A DNA stretch of 64,000 nucleotides. Source: Blastomussa wellsi. Lineage: Eukaryota; Cnidaria; Anthozoa; Scleractinia; Plerogyridae. The stretch covers positions 5,297,115 through 5,361,114 of the forward strand of contig OX393564.1 of assembly GCA_947652115.1 (NCBI GenBank), written 5' to 3'. Under the pieces are notes generated by a model. It ran no database searches. It was given only the letters and a program-made list of their open reading frames with translations, and was not told where the DNA came from. The translations under genes were made by a program, and so were the position numbers. Below are positions 11,613-25,720 of this stretch, piece after piece. Each line of letters starts with the position of its first letter. Within the stretch, counting starts at the first letter, position 1.

Positions 11613-14600
11613 AACCAAGATCTTGCATAACCAAGATATTTCCTAACCAAGATCTTGCATAACCAAGATCTTGCATAACCAAGATCATGCTTAACCAAGA
11701 TCTTGCATAACCAAGATCTTCCCTAATCAAGATCTTGCCTAACCAAGATCTTGCATAACCAAGATCCTCGCTAAAAAAGATCTTGCATAACCAAGATCTT
11801 CCCTAACCAAGATCTTGCATAACCAAGATCATGCTTAACCAAGATCTTGCATAACCAAGATCTTCCCTAACCAAGATCTTCCCTAACCAATATCTTCCCT
11901 AGCCAAGATCTTGCATAATTAAGATCTTGCATAACCAAGATCTTGCATAACCAAAATCTTGCATAACCAAGATCTTGCAGAACCAAGATATTGCATAACC
12001 AAGATCTTCCCTAACCAAGTTCTTGCATAACCAAGATCATGCTTAACCAAGATCTTCCCTAACCAAGATCTTCCCTAACCAAGATCTTGCATAACCAAGA
12101 TCTTGCCTAACCAAGATCTTCCCTAACCAAGATCTTCCCTAACCAAGATCTTGCACAACCAAGATCTTGCATAACCAAGATCTTCCCTAACCAAGATCTT
12201 GCATAACCAAGATCTTGCATAACCAAGATCTTGCATAACAAAGATCTTGCCTAACCAAGATCTTCCCTAAGCAAGATCTTCCCTAAATTAGATCTTGCCT
12301 AACCAAGATCTTGCATAACCAGGATCTTGCCTAACAAAGATATTGCATAACAAGGTTCTTGCATAACCAAGATCTTCCCTAACCAGAATCTTGCATAACC
12401 AAGATCTTGCATAACCAAGATCATTGATAACCTAGATATTGCATAACCAAGATCTTGCCTAACCAAGATCTTGCGTAACCAAGATTTTGCATAACCAAGA
12501 TATTGCATAACATCGATCTTGCCTATCCAAGATCATCCTTAACAAAGATCTTCCCTAACCAAGATCTTCCCTAACCAAGATCTTGCCTAACCACGATCTT
12601 GCATAACTAAGATCTTGCCTAACCAAGATCTTGCATAACCAAGATCTTGCATAACCAAGATCTTGCATAACCAAGATCTTGCATAACCAAGATCTTGCCT
12701 AACCAAGATCTTCCCTAACCAAGATCTTCCCTAACCAAGATCTTGCATAACAAAGGTCTTGCCTAACCAAGATCTTGCATAACCAAGATCTTCCTTAACC
12801 AAGATCTTGCATAACCAAGATCTTGCATAACCAATATCTTGCCTAACCAAGATTTTGCATAACCAAGATCTTCCCTAACCAAGATCTTGCCTAACCAAGA
12901 TCTTGCCTAACCACGATTTTGCAAAACCAAGATCTTCCCTAACCAAGATCTTTTATAACCAAGATCGTGCATAACAAAGATCATGCATAACCAAGATCTT
13001 GCCTATCCAAGATCTTCCCTAACCAAGATCTTCCAAAACCAAGATCTTGCCTAACCAAGATTTTGCATAAAAAAGATTTTGCATAACCAAGATCTTTCAT
13101 AACCAAGATCTTCCTTAAGAAAGATCTTGCCTAACCAAGATCTTGCATAACCAAGATCTTCCCTAACCAAGATCTTGCATAACCAAGATCTTCCTTAAAA
13201 AAGATCTTGCCTAACCAAGATCTTGCATAACCAAAATTTTGCATAACCAAGATCTTGCATAACCAAGATCTTCCCTAACCAAGATCTTCCCTAACCAAGA
13301 TCTTACCAAACCAAGATCTTGCATAAAAAAGATCTTCCATAACCAAGATATTGCATAACCAAGGTCTGGCCTAACCAGGATGTTATATAACAAAGATATT
13401 GCAAAAGCAAGATCTTGCCTAACCAAGATCTTGCATAACCAAGATCTTCCCTAACCAAGATCTTGCATAACCAAGATCTTGCATAACCAAGATGTTCCTT
13501 AAGCAAGATCTTGCCTAACCAAGATCTTGCATAACCAAAATTTTGCATAACCAAGATCTTGCATAACAAAGATCTTGCATAACCAAGATAGTGCATAACC
13601 AAGATCTTGCATAACCAAGATCTTCCCTAACAAAAATCTTGTGTAACCAAGATCACGCTTAACCAAGATCTTGCATAACCAAGATCTTCCCTAACCAAGA
13701 TCTTCCCTAACCAAGATCTTCCCTAACCGAGATCTTCCCTAACCAAGATTTCGCATGACCAAGATTCTCCCTAACGAAGATCTTGCATAACCTGGATCAT
13801 GCTTACGCAAGATCTTGCATAACCAAGATCTTCCCTAACCAAGATGTTGCCTAACTATGATCTTCCCTAACCAAGATCTTCCCTAACCAAGATCTTGCAT
13901 AACCAAGATCTTGCCTAACCAAGATCTTGCATAACCAAGATCTTACCTAACCAAGTTCTTGCATAACCAATATCATGCTTAACCAAGATCTTGCATAACA
14001 AGGATCTTCCATAACCAAGATCTTTCCTAACCAAAATCTTCCCTAACCAAGATTTTCCCTAACCAAGATCTTGCATAACCAAGATCTTCCCTAACCAAGA
14101 TCTTGTATAAACAAGATCACGCTTAACCAAGATCTTGCCTAACCAAGATCTTCCCTAACCAAGATCTTCCCCAACCAAGATCTTCCCTAATCGAGATCTT
14201 CTCTAACCAAGATCTTGCATGACCAAGATCTTCCTCAACCAAGATCTTGCATAACCAAGATCATGCTTAACCAAGATCTTGCATAACCAAGATCTTCCCT
14301 AACCAAGATTTTCCCTGACCAAGATCTTCCCTAACCAAGATCTTGCATAACCAAGATCTTACCTAACCAAGGTCTTGCATAACCAAGATCTTGCATAACC
14401 AAGATCTTGCCTAACCAAGGTCTTCCCTAACCAAGATCTTCCCTAACCAAGATCTTACCTAACCAAGATCTTGCATAACCAAGATCTTTCCTAACCATGA
14501 TCTTGCATAACCAAGATCTTGCATAACCAAGATCTTGCATAACCAAGATCTTGCATAACAAAGATCTTGCATAACAAAGATCTTGCATAACAAAGATCTT

Positions 14601-15484
14601 GCATAACCAAGATCTTGCATAACCAAGATCTTGCATAACAAAGATCTTGCATAACAAAGATCTTGCATAACAAAGGTCTTGCATAACCAAGATTTTGCAT
14701 AACCAAGATCTTGCATAACCAAGATCTTCCCTAACCAAGATCTTGCATAACCAAGATCTTGCATAACCAAGATCTTGCATAACCAAGATCTTGCCTAACC
14801 AATATCTTCCCTAACCAAGATCTTCCCTAAATTAGATCTTGCCTGACCAAGATCTTGCGTAAAAAAGATCTTGCCTAACCAAGATCTTCCCTAACCTAGA
14901 TCTTGCCTAACCAAGGTTTTGCATAACCAAGATCTTGCATAACCAAGATCTTCCCTAACCAAGATCTTGGATAACCAAGATCTTGCCTAACCAAGATATT
15001 GCATAACCAAGATCTCTCCTAACAAAGATCTTGCATAACCAAGATCTTGCCTAACCAAGATATTGCATAACCAATATATTGCATAACCAAGATCTTCCCT
15101 AACCAAGATCTTGCATAACAAGGACCTTGCAGAACCAAGATGTTGCTTAACCAAGATCTTGCATAACCAAGATCTTCCCTAACCAAGATCTTGCATAACC
15201 AAGATCTTGCCTAACCAAGATCTTCCCTAACCAAGATCTTCCCTAACCAAGATCTTGCATAACCAAGATGTTGCCTAACCAAGATCTTGCATAACCAAGA
15301 TCTTCCCTATCCAAGATCTTGGAAAACCAAGATCTTCATTAACCAAGATCTTTCATAACCAAGATCGTGCATAACAAAGGTCATGCATAACCAAGATCTT
15401 GCCTATCCAAGATCTTCCCTAACCAAGATCTTCCCAAACCAAGATCTTGCCTAACAAAGATTTTGAATAAAAAAAATTTTGCAT
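11613..15484. repeat. 3,872-bp HOR (242 monomers), copy 2
   Basis: Second copy, almost identical to copy 1. The one difference I noticed is TTACCCAAG at about 9,932 against TTACGCAAG at about 13,804. Divergence begins at about 15,485, where copy 2 is followed by GATATTCCC and copy 1 by GATATTTCC. Near-identity over 3.9 kb in a satellite otherwise full of variants indicates a very recent duplication, or an assembly duplication that should be ruled out. Confidence 0.93.
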
Positions 15485-18400
15485 AACCAAGATCTTGCAT
15501 AACCAAGATCTTGCATAACCAAGATATTCCCTAACCAAGATCTTGCATAACCAAGATCTTGCATAACCAAGGTCTTCCTTAAGAAAGATCTTGCCTAACC
15601 AAGATCTTGCATAACCAAAATTTTGCATAACCAAGATCTTGCATAACCAAGATCTTGCATAACCAAGATCTTGCCTAACCATGATCTTGCATAACCAAGA
15701 TCTTCCCTAACCAAGATCTTCCCTAACCAAGATCTTCCCTAACCAAGATCTAGCACAACCAAGATCTTGCATAACCAAGATCTTCCCTAACCAAGTTCTT
15801 GCATAACCAAGATCTTGCCTAACCAAGATCTTCCCTAACCAAGATCTTCCCTAACCAAGATCTTGCATAACCAAGATCTTGGCTAACCAAGATCTTGCAT
15901 AACCAAGATCTTCCTTAACCAAGATCTTGCATAACCAAGATCTTTCCTAACCAAGATTTTGCATAACCAAGATCTTGGCTAACCAAGATCTTGCATAAAA
16001 AAGATCTTCCCTAACCAAGATCTTGCATAACCAATATCTTGCCTAACCATGATCCTACATAACCAAGATCTTCCCTAACCAAGATCTTCCCTAACCAAGA
16101 TCTTCCCTAACCAAGATCTAGCACAACCAAGATCTTGCATAACCAAGATCTTCCCTAACTAAGTTCTTGCATAACCAAGATCTTGCCTAACCAAGATCTT
16201 CCCTAACCAAGATCTTCCCTAACCAAGATCTTGCAGAACCAAGATCTTGCCTAACCAAGATCTTGCATAACCAAGATCTTCCTTAACCAAGATCTTGCAT
16301 AACCAAGATCTTGCCTAACCAAGATTTTGCATAACCAAGATGTTGCCTAACCAAGATCTTGCATAACCAAGATCTTCCCTAACAGAGATTTTGCATAACC
16401 AAGATCGTGCCTAACCAATATATTGCATAACCAAGATTTCTCCTAACCAAGATCTTGCATAACCAAGATCTTCCTGAACCAAGATCTTGCATAAGCAAGG
16501 TCTTGCCTAACCAAGATTTTGCATAACCAAGATCTTGCCTAACTTAAATATTGCATAACCAAGATCTTCCCTAACCAAGATCTTGCATAACCAAGATCTT
16601 GCATAACCAAGATCTTCCATAACCAAGATCTTCCATAACCAAGATCTTGCATAACCAAGATTTTCCCTAACCAAGATCTTCTCTAACCAACATCTTGCCT
16701 AACCAAGATCTTGCATAACCAAGATCTTCGCTAAAAAAGATCTTGCATAACCAAGATCTTGCATAACCAAGATATTGCATAACCAAGATCTCTCCTAACC
16801 AAGATCTTGCATAACCAAGATCTTGCCTAACGAAGATATTGCATAACCAAGATCTTGCATAACCAAGATCTTCGCTAAAAAAGATCTTGCATAACCAAGA
16901 TCTTGCATAACCAAGATATTGCATAACCAAGATCTCTCCTAACCAAAATCTTGCATAACCAAGATCTTGCCTAACCAAGATATTGCATAACCAAGATCTT
17001 GCATAACCACGATCTTGCCTAACCAAGATCTTGCATAACCAAGATGTTGCCTAGCCAAGATCTTGCATAACCAAGATCTTCCCTAACAGAGATTTTGCAT
17101 AACCAAGATCGTGCCTAACCAATATATTACATAACCAAGATTTCTCCTAACCAAGATCTTGCATAACCAAGATCTTCCTCAACCAAGATCTTGCATAACC
17201 AAGATATTGCATAACCAAGATATTGCATAACCAGGATCTTCCCTAACCAAGATCTTGCTTAACCAAGATGTTGCCTAACCAAGATCTTGCATAACCAAGA
17301 TCTTCCCTAACAGAGATTTTGCATAACCAAGATCGTGCCTAACCAATATATTGCATAACCAAGATTTCTCCTAACCAAGATCTTGCATAACCAAGATCTT
17401 CCTGAACCAAGATCTTGCATAACCAAGATATTGCATAACCAAGATATTGCATAACCAAGATCTTCCCTAACCAAGATCTTGCTTAACCAAGATGTTGCCT
17501 AACCAAGATCTTGCATAACAAAGATCTTCCCTAACCAAGATCTTGCATAACCAAGATCTTGCCTTACCAAGATATTGCATAACCAAGATCTCTCCTAACC
17601 AAGATCGTGGATAACCAAGATCTTCCCTAACCAAGATCTTCCATAACCAAGATCTTGCCTAACCAAGATCTTCCCTAACCAAGATCTTCCCTAACCAAGA
17701 TCTTGCATAACCAAGATTTTGCCTAACCAAGATCTTGCATAACCAAGATCTTCCCTAACGAAGACGCTGCATCACCAAGATCTCGCATAACAAAAATCTT
17801 GCATAACTAAGACCTTGCCTAACCAAGATCTTCCATAACCAAGATCTTCCCTAACCAAGATCTTGCCTGACCAAGATTTTGCATAACCAAGATATTCCAT
17901 AACCAAGATCTTCCATAACCAAGATCTTGCATAACCAAGATTTTCCCTAACCAAGATCTTCTCTAACCAAGATCTTGCCTAACCAAGATCTTGCATAACC
18001 AAGATCTTCGCTAAAAAAGATCTTGCATAACCAAGATCTTGCATAACCAAGATATTGCATAACCAAGATCTCTCCTAACCAAGATCTTGCATAACCAAGA
18101 TCTTGCCTAACAAAGATATTGCATAACCAAGATCTTGCATAACCAAGATCTTGCCTAACCAAGATCTTGCATAACCAAGATCTTTCCTAACCAAGATCTT
18201 GCATAACCAAGATCTTGCATAACCAAGATCTTGCATAAACAAGATCTTACATAACGAAGATCTTCCCTAACCAAGATCTTGCATAACCAAGATCTTCCCT
18301 AACCAAGATCTTGCATAAAAAAAGATCTTGCATAACCAAGATCTTGCATAACCAAGATCTTACATAACCAAGATCTTGCCTAACCAAGATCTTCCCTAAC

Positions 18401-19629
18401 CAAGATATTGCATAACCAAGATCTTACATAACCAAGATCTTGCCTAACCAAGATCTTCCCTAACCAAGATATTGCATAACCAAGATCTTGCCTAACCAAG
18501 ATTTTGCATAACCAAGATCTTGCATAACCAAGATCTTGCACAACCAAGATTTTGCATAACCAAGATCTTCCCTAACCAATATCTTACCTAACCAAGATCT
18601 TGCATAACCAAGATCTTGCCTAACCAAGATCTTGCATAACCAAGATCTTCCCTAACGAAGGCGCTGCATAACCAAGGTCTTCCATAACCAAGATCTTGCA
18701 TAACAAAGATGTTGCATAACTAAGATCTTGCATAACCAAGATGTTCCATAACCAAGATCTTCCAAAACCAAGATCTTGCCTAACCAAGATTTTGCATAAC
18801 CAAGATCTTGCATAACCAAGATCTTGCATAACCAAGATCTTGCATAACCCAGATCTTCCCTAACCAAGATCTTGCATAACCAATATCTTGCATAACCAAG
18901 ATCTTGCATAACCAAGATGTCCCCTAACCAAGAACTTCCCTAACCAAGATCTTCCCTAACCAACATATTGTATAACCAAGATCTTCCCTAACCAAGTTCT
19001 TGCATAACCAAGATCATGCTTAACCAAGATCTTGCATAACCAAGATCTTCCCTAACCAAGATCTTCCCTAACCAAGATATTGCATAACCAAGATCTTCCC
19101 TAACCAAGATCTTGCATAACCAAGATCTTCCTTAGCCAAGATCTTGCATAACCAAGATCATGCTTAACCAAGATCTTGCATAACCAAGATCTTCCCTAAC
19201 CAAGATCTTCCATAACCAAGATCTTCCCTAACCAAGATCTTGTTTAACCAAGATCACGCTTAACAAGATCTTGGATAACCAAGATCTTCCCTGACCAAGA
19301 TATTGCATAACGAAGATATTGCATAACATAGATCTTGCCTAACCAAGATCTTCCTTAACCAAGATTTTCCCTAACCAAGATCTTCCCTAACCAAGATCTT
19401 GCCTAACCAAGATCTTGCATAACCAAGATCTTGCATAACCAAGATCTTGCATAACCAAGATTTTGCCTAACCAAGATCTTCCCTAACTTAGCTCTTGCCT
19501 AAAAGAGATTTTGCATAACCAAGATCTTGCATAACCAAGATCTTGCCTAACCAAGATCTTGCATAACCAAGATCTTCCCTAACCAAGATCTTGCATAACC
19601 AAGATCTTGCATAACCAAGATCTTGCATA
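15485..19629. repeat. Satellite with small local duplications
   Basis: This region lacks a single long HOR but holds several small ones. A 368 bp pair lies at 15,665-16,400. A block marked by CCTAACAGAG then GATCGTGCC recurs with AACAGAG at 16,381, 17,085 and 17,309 (spacings 704 and 224 bp). A TTCGCTAAAAAAG marker sits at 16,727, 16,871 and 18,007 (spacings 144 and 1,136 bp). The first four-substitution GAAGACGCTGC monomers appear at 17,760 and 18,657. One 17 bp monomer with a run of seven A (18,308-18,314) and one 15 bp monomer (about 19,262) break the 16 bp register. No gene was seen. Confidence 0.75.
15665..16400. repeat. 368-bp tandem duplication (23 monomers)
   Basis: Two adjacent copies, about 15,665-16,032 and 16,033-16,400. 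Shared markers are CCATGATC (15,679 and 16,047), GATCTAGCACAACC (15,747 and 16,115), AAGTTCTTGC and AAGATTTTGC (15,953 and 16,321). The copies differ at several bases, for example GATCTTGC against GATCCTAC and CTAACCAAGTT against CTAACTAAGTT. This duplication is therefore older than the 3,872 bp one. Confidence 0.82.
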
Positions 19630-21725
19630 ACCAAGATCTTGCATAACCAAGATCTTACATAACCAAGATATTCCCTAACCAAGATCTTGTATAACCAATA
19701 TCTTCCCTAACGAAGATCTTGCATAACCAAGATCTTGCATAACCAAGATCTTGCCTAACCAAGATCATGCATAACCAAGATCTTCCCTGACCAAGATCTT
19801 GCATAACCAAGATGTTGCATAACCAAGATCTTGCATAACCAAGATCTTGCATAACCAAGATCTTACATAACCAAGATCTTCCCTAACCAAGATCTTGCAT
19901 AACCAAGATCTTCCCTAACCAAGATCTTGCATAACCAAGATCTTGCATAACCAAGATCTTGCATAACCAAGATCTTACATAACCAAGATCTTGCATAACC
20001 AAGATCTTGCCTAACCAAGATTTTGCATACCAAAGATCTTGCATAACCAAGGTCTTGCACAACCAAGATTTTACATAAGCAAGATCTTCCCTAACCAATA
20101 TCTTACCTAACCAAGATCTTGCATAACCAAGATCTTGCCTAACTAAGATCTTGCATAACCAAGATCTTCCCTAACGAAGACGCTGCATAACCAAGATCTT
20201 GCATAACAAAGATCTTGCATAACTAAGATCATGCCTAACCAAGATCTTCCATAACCAAGATCTTCCCTAACCAAGATGTTGCCTAACCAAGATTTTGCAT
20301 AACCAAGATCTTGCATAACAAGGATCTTGCATAACCAAGATCTTGCATAACCCAGATCTTGCCTAACCAAGATCTTCCATAACCAAGATCTTCCCTAACC
20401 AAGATGTTGCCTAACCAAGATTTTGCATAACCAAGATCTTGCATAACAAGGATCTTGCATAACCAAGATCTTGCATAACCCAGATCTTCCCTAACCAAGA
20501 TCTTGCATAACCAAGATCTTGCATAACCAAGATCTTGCATAACCAAGATCTTACATAACCCAGATCTTCCCTAACCAAGATCTTGCTTAACCAAGATCTT
20601 GCAAAACCAAGATCTTCCCTAACGAAGACGCTGCATAACCAAGATCTTGCATAACCAAGATCTTGCATAACAAAGATCTTGCATAACTAAGATCTTGCCT
20701 AACCAAGATCTTCCATAACCAAGATCTTCCCTAACCAAGATCTTGCCAAACCAAGATTTTGCATAACCAAGATCTTGCATAACCAAGATCTTGCATAACC
20801 CAGATCTTCCCTAACAACGATCTTGCATAACCAAGATCTTGCATGACCAAGATCTTGCATAACCAAGATCTTGCATAACCCAGATCTTGCATAACCAATA
20901 TCTTCCCTAACCAAGATCTTCCCTAACCAAGATCTTGCATAACCAAGATCATAACTATCAAAGATCTTGCATAACCAAGATCTTGCATAACCAACATCTT
21001 CCCTAACCAATATCTTGCATAACCAAGATTTTGCCTAACCAAGATCTTGCATAACCAAGATCTTGCATAACTAAGATCTTGCCTAACCAAGATCTTGCAT
21101 AACCAAGATCTTGCTTAACAGAGATATTGAATAACAAGGCTCTTGCATAACCAAGATCTTGCATAACCAAGATCTTGCTTAACCAAGATCATGCATAACC
21201 AAGATCTTGGATAACCTAGATATTGCATAACCAAGATCTTGCCTAACCAAGATCTTGCATAACAAAGATCTTGCCTAACCAAGATATTGCATAACGAAGA
21301 TCTTCCCTAACCAAGATCTTCCCTAACCAAGATCTTCCCTAACCAAGATCTTCCCTAGGCAAGATCTTCCCAAACCAAGATCTTGCATAACCAAGATCTT
21401 GCGTAACCAAGATTTTCAATAACCAAGATCATCCTTAACCAAGATCTTGCATAACCAAGATCTTCCCCAACCAAGATCTTCCCTAACCAAGATATTCCCT
21501 AACCAAGATCTTGCATAACCAAGATCTTCCCTAACCAAGATCTTCCCTAACCAAGATCTTGCATAACCAAGATCTTCCTTAACCATAATCTTGTATAACC
21601 AAGATCACGCTCAACCAAGAGTTTGCATAACCAAGATCTTCCCTAAAGAAAATCTTACCCAACCAAGATCTTCCCTAATCGACATCTTCTCTAACCAAGA
21701 TCTTGCATGACCAAGTTCTTCCTTA
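19630..21725. repeat. 2,096-bp HOR (131 monomers), copy 1
   Basis: Offset to the next block is exactly 2,096 bp (131 x 16). Markers include GATCTTACATAACCAAG followed by GATATTCCC (19,651), TTGCATACCAAAG (about 20,023), GAAGACGCTGC (20,176 and 20,624), CTATCAAAG (about 20,955), TATTGAATAACAAGGC (about 21,124) and CCCTAGGCAAG (about 21,353). The final part, 21,400-21,725, carries GCGTAACC...GATTTTCAATAACC, which is missing after copy 2 but reappears at about 24,090. Confidence 0.88.
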
Positions 21726-23475
21726 ACCAAGATCTTGCATAACCAAGATCTTACATAACCAAGATATTCCCTAACCAAGATCTTGTATAACCAATATCTT
21801 CCCTAACGAAGATCTTGCATAACCAAGATCTTGCATAACCAAGATCTTGCCTAACCAAGATCATGCATAACCAAGATCTTCCCTGACCAAGATCTTGCAT
21901 AACCAAGATGTTGCATAACCAAGATCTTGCATAACCAAGATCTTGCATAACCAAGATCTTACATAACCAAGATCTTCCCTAACCAAGATCTTGCATAACC
22001 AAGATCTTCCCTAACCAAGATCTTGCATAACCAAGATCTTGCATAACCAAGATCTTGCATAACCAAGATCTTACATAACCAAGATCTTGCATAACCAAGA
22101 TCTTGCCTAACCAAGATTTTGCATACCAAAGATCTTGCATAACCAAGGTCTTGCACAACCAAGATTTTACATAAGCAAGATCTTCCCTAACCAATATCTT
22201 ACCTAACCAAGATCTTGCATAACCAAGATCTTGCCTAACTAAGATCTTGCATAACCAAGATCTTCCCTAACGAAGACGCTGCATAACCAAGATCTTGCAT
22301 AACAAAGATCTTGCATAACTAAGATCATGCCTAACCAAGATCTTCCATAACCAAGATCTTCCCTAACCAAGATGTTGCCTAACCAAGATTTTGCATAACC
22401 AAGATCTTGCATAACAAGGATCTTGCATAACCAAGATCTTGCATAACCCAGATCTTGCCTAACCAAGATCTTCCATAACCAAGATCTTCCCTAACCAAGA
22501 TGTTGCCTAACCAAGATTTTGCATAACCAAGATCTTGCATAACAAGGATCTTGCATAACCAAGATCTTGCATAACCCAGATCTTCCCTAACCAAGATCTT
22601 GCATAACCAAGATCTTGCATAACCAAGATCTTGCATAACCAAGATCTTACATAACCCAGATCTTCCCTAACCAAGATCTTGCTTAACCAAGATCTTGCAA
22701 AACCAAGATCTTCCCTAACGAAGACGCTGCATAACCAAGATCTTGCATAACCAAGATCTTGCATAACAAAGATCTTGCATAACTAAGATCTTGCCTAACC
22801 AAGATCTTCCATAACCAAGATCTTCCCTAACCAAGATCTTGCCAAACCAAGATTTTGCATAACCAAGATCTTGCATAACCAAGATCTTGCATAACCCAGA
22901 TCTTCCCTAACAACGATCTTGCATAACCAAGATCTTGCATGACCAAGATCTTGCATAACCAAGATCTTGCATAACCCAGATCTTGCATAACCAATATCTT
23001 CCCTAACCAAGATCTTCCCTAACCAAGATCTTGCATAACCAAGATCATAACTATCAAAGATCTTGCATAACCAAGATCTTGCATAACCAACATCTTCCCT
23101 AACCAATATCTTGCATAACCAAGATTTTGCCTAACCAAGATCTTGCATAACCAAGATCTTGCATAACTAAGATCTTGCCTAACCAAGATCTTGCATAACC
23201 AAGATCTTGCTTAACAGAGATATTGAATAACAAGGCTCTTGCATAACCAAGATCTTGCATAACCAAGATCTTGCTTAACCAAGATCATGCATAACCAAGA
23301 TCTTGGATAACCTAGATATTGCATAACCAAGATCTTGCCTAACCAAGATCTTGCATAACAAAGATCTTGCCTAACCAAGATATTGCATAACGAAGATCTT
23401 CCCTAACCAAGATCTTCCCTAACCAAGATCTTCCCTAACCAAGATCTTCCCTAGGCAAGATCTTCCCAAACCAAG
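21726..23475. repeat. 2,096-bp HOR, copy 2 (truncated)
   Basis: Matches copy 1 to the CCCTAGGCAAG marker and just beyond (about 23,453-23,475), then jumps directly to a GAAGACGCTGC monomer at 23,488. Copy 1 instead continues with GCATAACC...GCGTAACC. The last 340 bp or so of the unit is therefore absent here. In the region I compared the copies are nearly identical; one difference is an extra CCCT monomer near 23,420. Confidence 0.86.
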
Positions 23476-25720
23476 ATCTTCCCTAACGAAGACGCTGCAT
23501 AACCAAGATCTTGCATAACCAAGATCTTGCATAACAAAGATCTTGCATAACTAAGATCTTGCCTAACCAAGATCTTCCATAACCAAGATCTTCCCTAGGC
23601 AAGATCTTCCCAAAACCAAGATCTTCCCTAACGAAGACGCTGCATAACCAAGATCTTGCATAACCAAGATCTTGCATAACAAAGATCTTGCATAACTAAG
23701 ATCTTGCCTAACCAAGATCTTCCATAACCAAGATCTTCCCTAACCAAGATCTTGCCTAACCAAGATTTTGCATAACCAAGATCTTGCATAACCAAGATCT
23801 TGCATAACCCAGATCTTCCCTAACAACGATCTTGCATAACCAAGATCTTGCATAACCAAGATCTTGCATAACCCAGATCTTCCCTAACCAAGGTCTTGCA
23901 TAACCAAGATCTTGCATAACCAAGATCTTGCTTATGCAAGATCTTCCCTAACCAAGATCTTCCCTACCCAAGATCTTCCCTAACCAAGATCTTCCTTAAC
24001 CAAGATCTTCCCTAGCCAAGATCTTCCCAAACCAAGATCTTGCATAACCAAGATCTTGCGTAACCAAGATTTTGCATAACCAAGATCTTGCGTAACCAAG
24101 ATTTTCAATAACCAAGATCATCCTTAACCAAGATCTTGCATAACCAAGATCTTCCCCAACCAAGATCTTCCCTAACCAAGATATTCCCTAACCAAGATCT
24201 TGCATAACCAAGATCTTCCCTAACCAAGATCTTCCCTAACCAAGATCTTGCATAACCAAGATCTTCCTTAACCATAATCTTGTATAACCAAGATCACGCT
24301 CAACCAAGAGTTTGCATAACCAAGATCTTCCCTAAAGAAAATCTTACCCAACCAAGATCTTCCCTAATCGACATCTTCTCTAACCAAGATCTTGCATGAC
24401 CAAGTTCTTCCTTAACCAAGATCTTGCATAACCAAGATCATGCTTAACCAAGATCTTGCATAACCAAGATTTTCCCTAGCCAAGATTTTCCCTGACCAAG
24501 ATCTTCCCTAACCAAGATCTTCCCTAACCAAGATCTTCCCTAACCAAGATCTCTCATAACCAAGATCTTCCCTAACCAAGATCTTGCTTAACCAAAATCA
24601 CGCTTAACCAAGATCTTGTATAACCAAGATCTTCCCTAACCAAGATATTGCATAACCAAGATCTTGCATAACATAGATCTTGCCTAACCAAGATCTTCCT
24701 TAACCAAGATTTTCCCTAACCAAGATCTTCCCTAACCAAGATCTTGCCTAACCAAGATCTTGCATAACCAAGATCTTGCATAACAAAGATCTTGCATAAC
24801 CAAGATTTTGCCTAACCAAGATCTTCCCTAACCTAGCTCTTGCCTAACCAAGATTTTGCATAACCAAGATCTTGCATAACCAAGATCTTGCCTAACCAAG
24901 ATCTTGCATAACCAAGATCTTGCATAACCAAGATCTTGCATAACCAAGATCTTGCATAACCAAGATCTTGCATAACCAAGATCTTACATAACCAAGATCT
25001 TCCCTAACCAAGATCTTGCATAACCAAGATCTTCCCTAACCAAGATCTTGCATAACCAAGATCTTGCCTAACCAAGATCTTCCCTAACCAAGATCTTGCA
25101 TAACCAAGATCTTGCCTAACCAAGATTTTGCATACCAAAGATCTTGCATAACCAAGGTCTTGCACAACCAAGATTTTACATGAGCAAGATCTTCCCTAAC
25201 CAATATCTTACCTAACCAAGATCTTGCATAACCAAGATCTTGCCTAACTAAGATCTTGCATAACCAAGATCTTCCCTAACGAAGACGCTGCATAACCAAG
25301 GTCTTGCATAACCAAGATCTTGCATAACAAAGATCTTGCATAACTAAGATCTTGCCTAACCAAGATCTTCCATAACCAAGATCTTCCCTAACCAAGATGT
25401 TGCCTAACCAAGATTTTGCATAACCAAGATCTTGCATAACAAGGATCTTGCATAACCAAGATCTTGCATAACCCAGATCCTGCCTAACCAAGATCTTCCA
25501 TAACCAAGATCTTCCCTAACCAAGATGTTGCCTAACCAAGATTTTGCATAACCAAGATCTTGCATAACAAGGATCTTGCATAACCAAGATCTTGCATAAC
25601 CCAGATCTTCCCTAACCAAGATCTTGCATAACCAAGATCTTGCATAACCAAGATCTTGAATAACCAAGATCTTACATAACCTAGATCTTCCCTAACCAAG
25701 ATCTTGCTTAACCAAGATCT
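23476..25720. repeat. ~2.1 kb HOR, copy 3
   Basis: From about 23,610 this matches the block starting at about 25,721 at an offset of 2,111-2,112 bp (132 monomers). Markers are GAAGACGCTGC (23,633 and 25,744), AACAACGATC (23,822 and 25,934), CTTATGCAAG (23,931 and 26,043) and CTCTCATAACC (24,551 and 26,663). A 17 bp monomer (CCCAAAACC, about 23,610) shifts register by one base. The section 24,050-24,420 also matches 21,380-21,725 of copy 1, offset about 2,689 bp. Confidence 0.8.
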
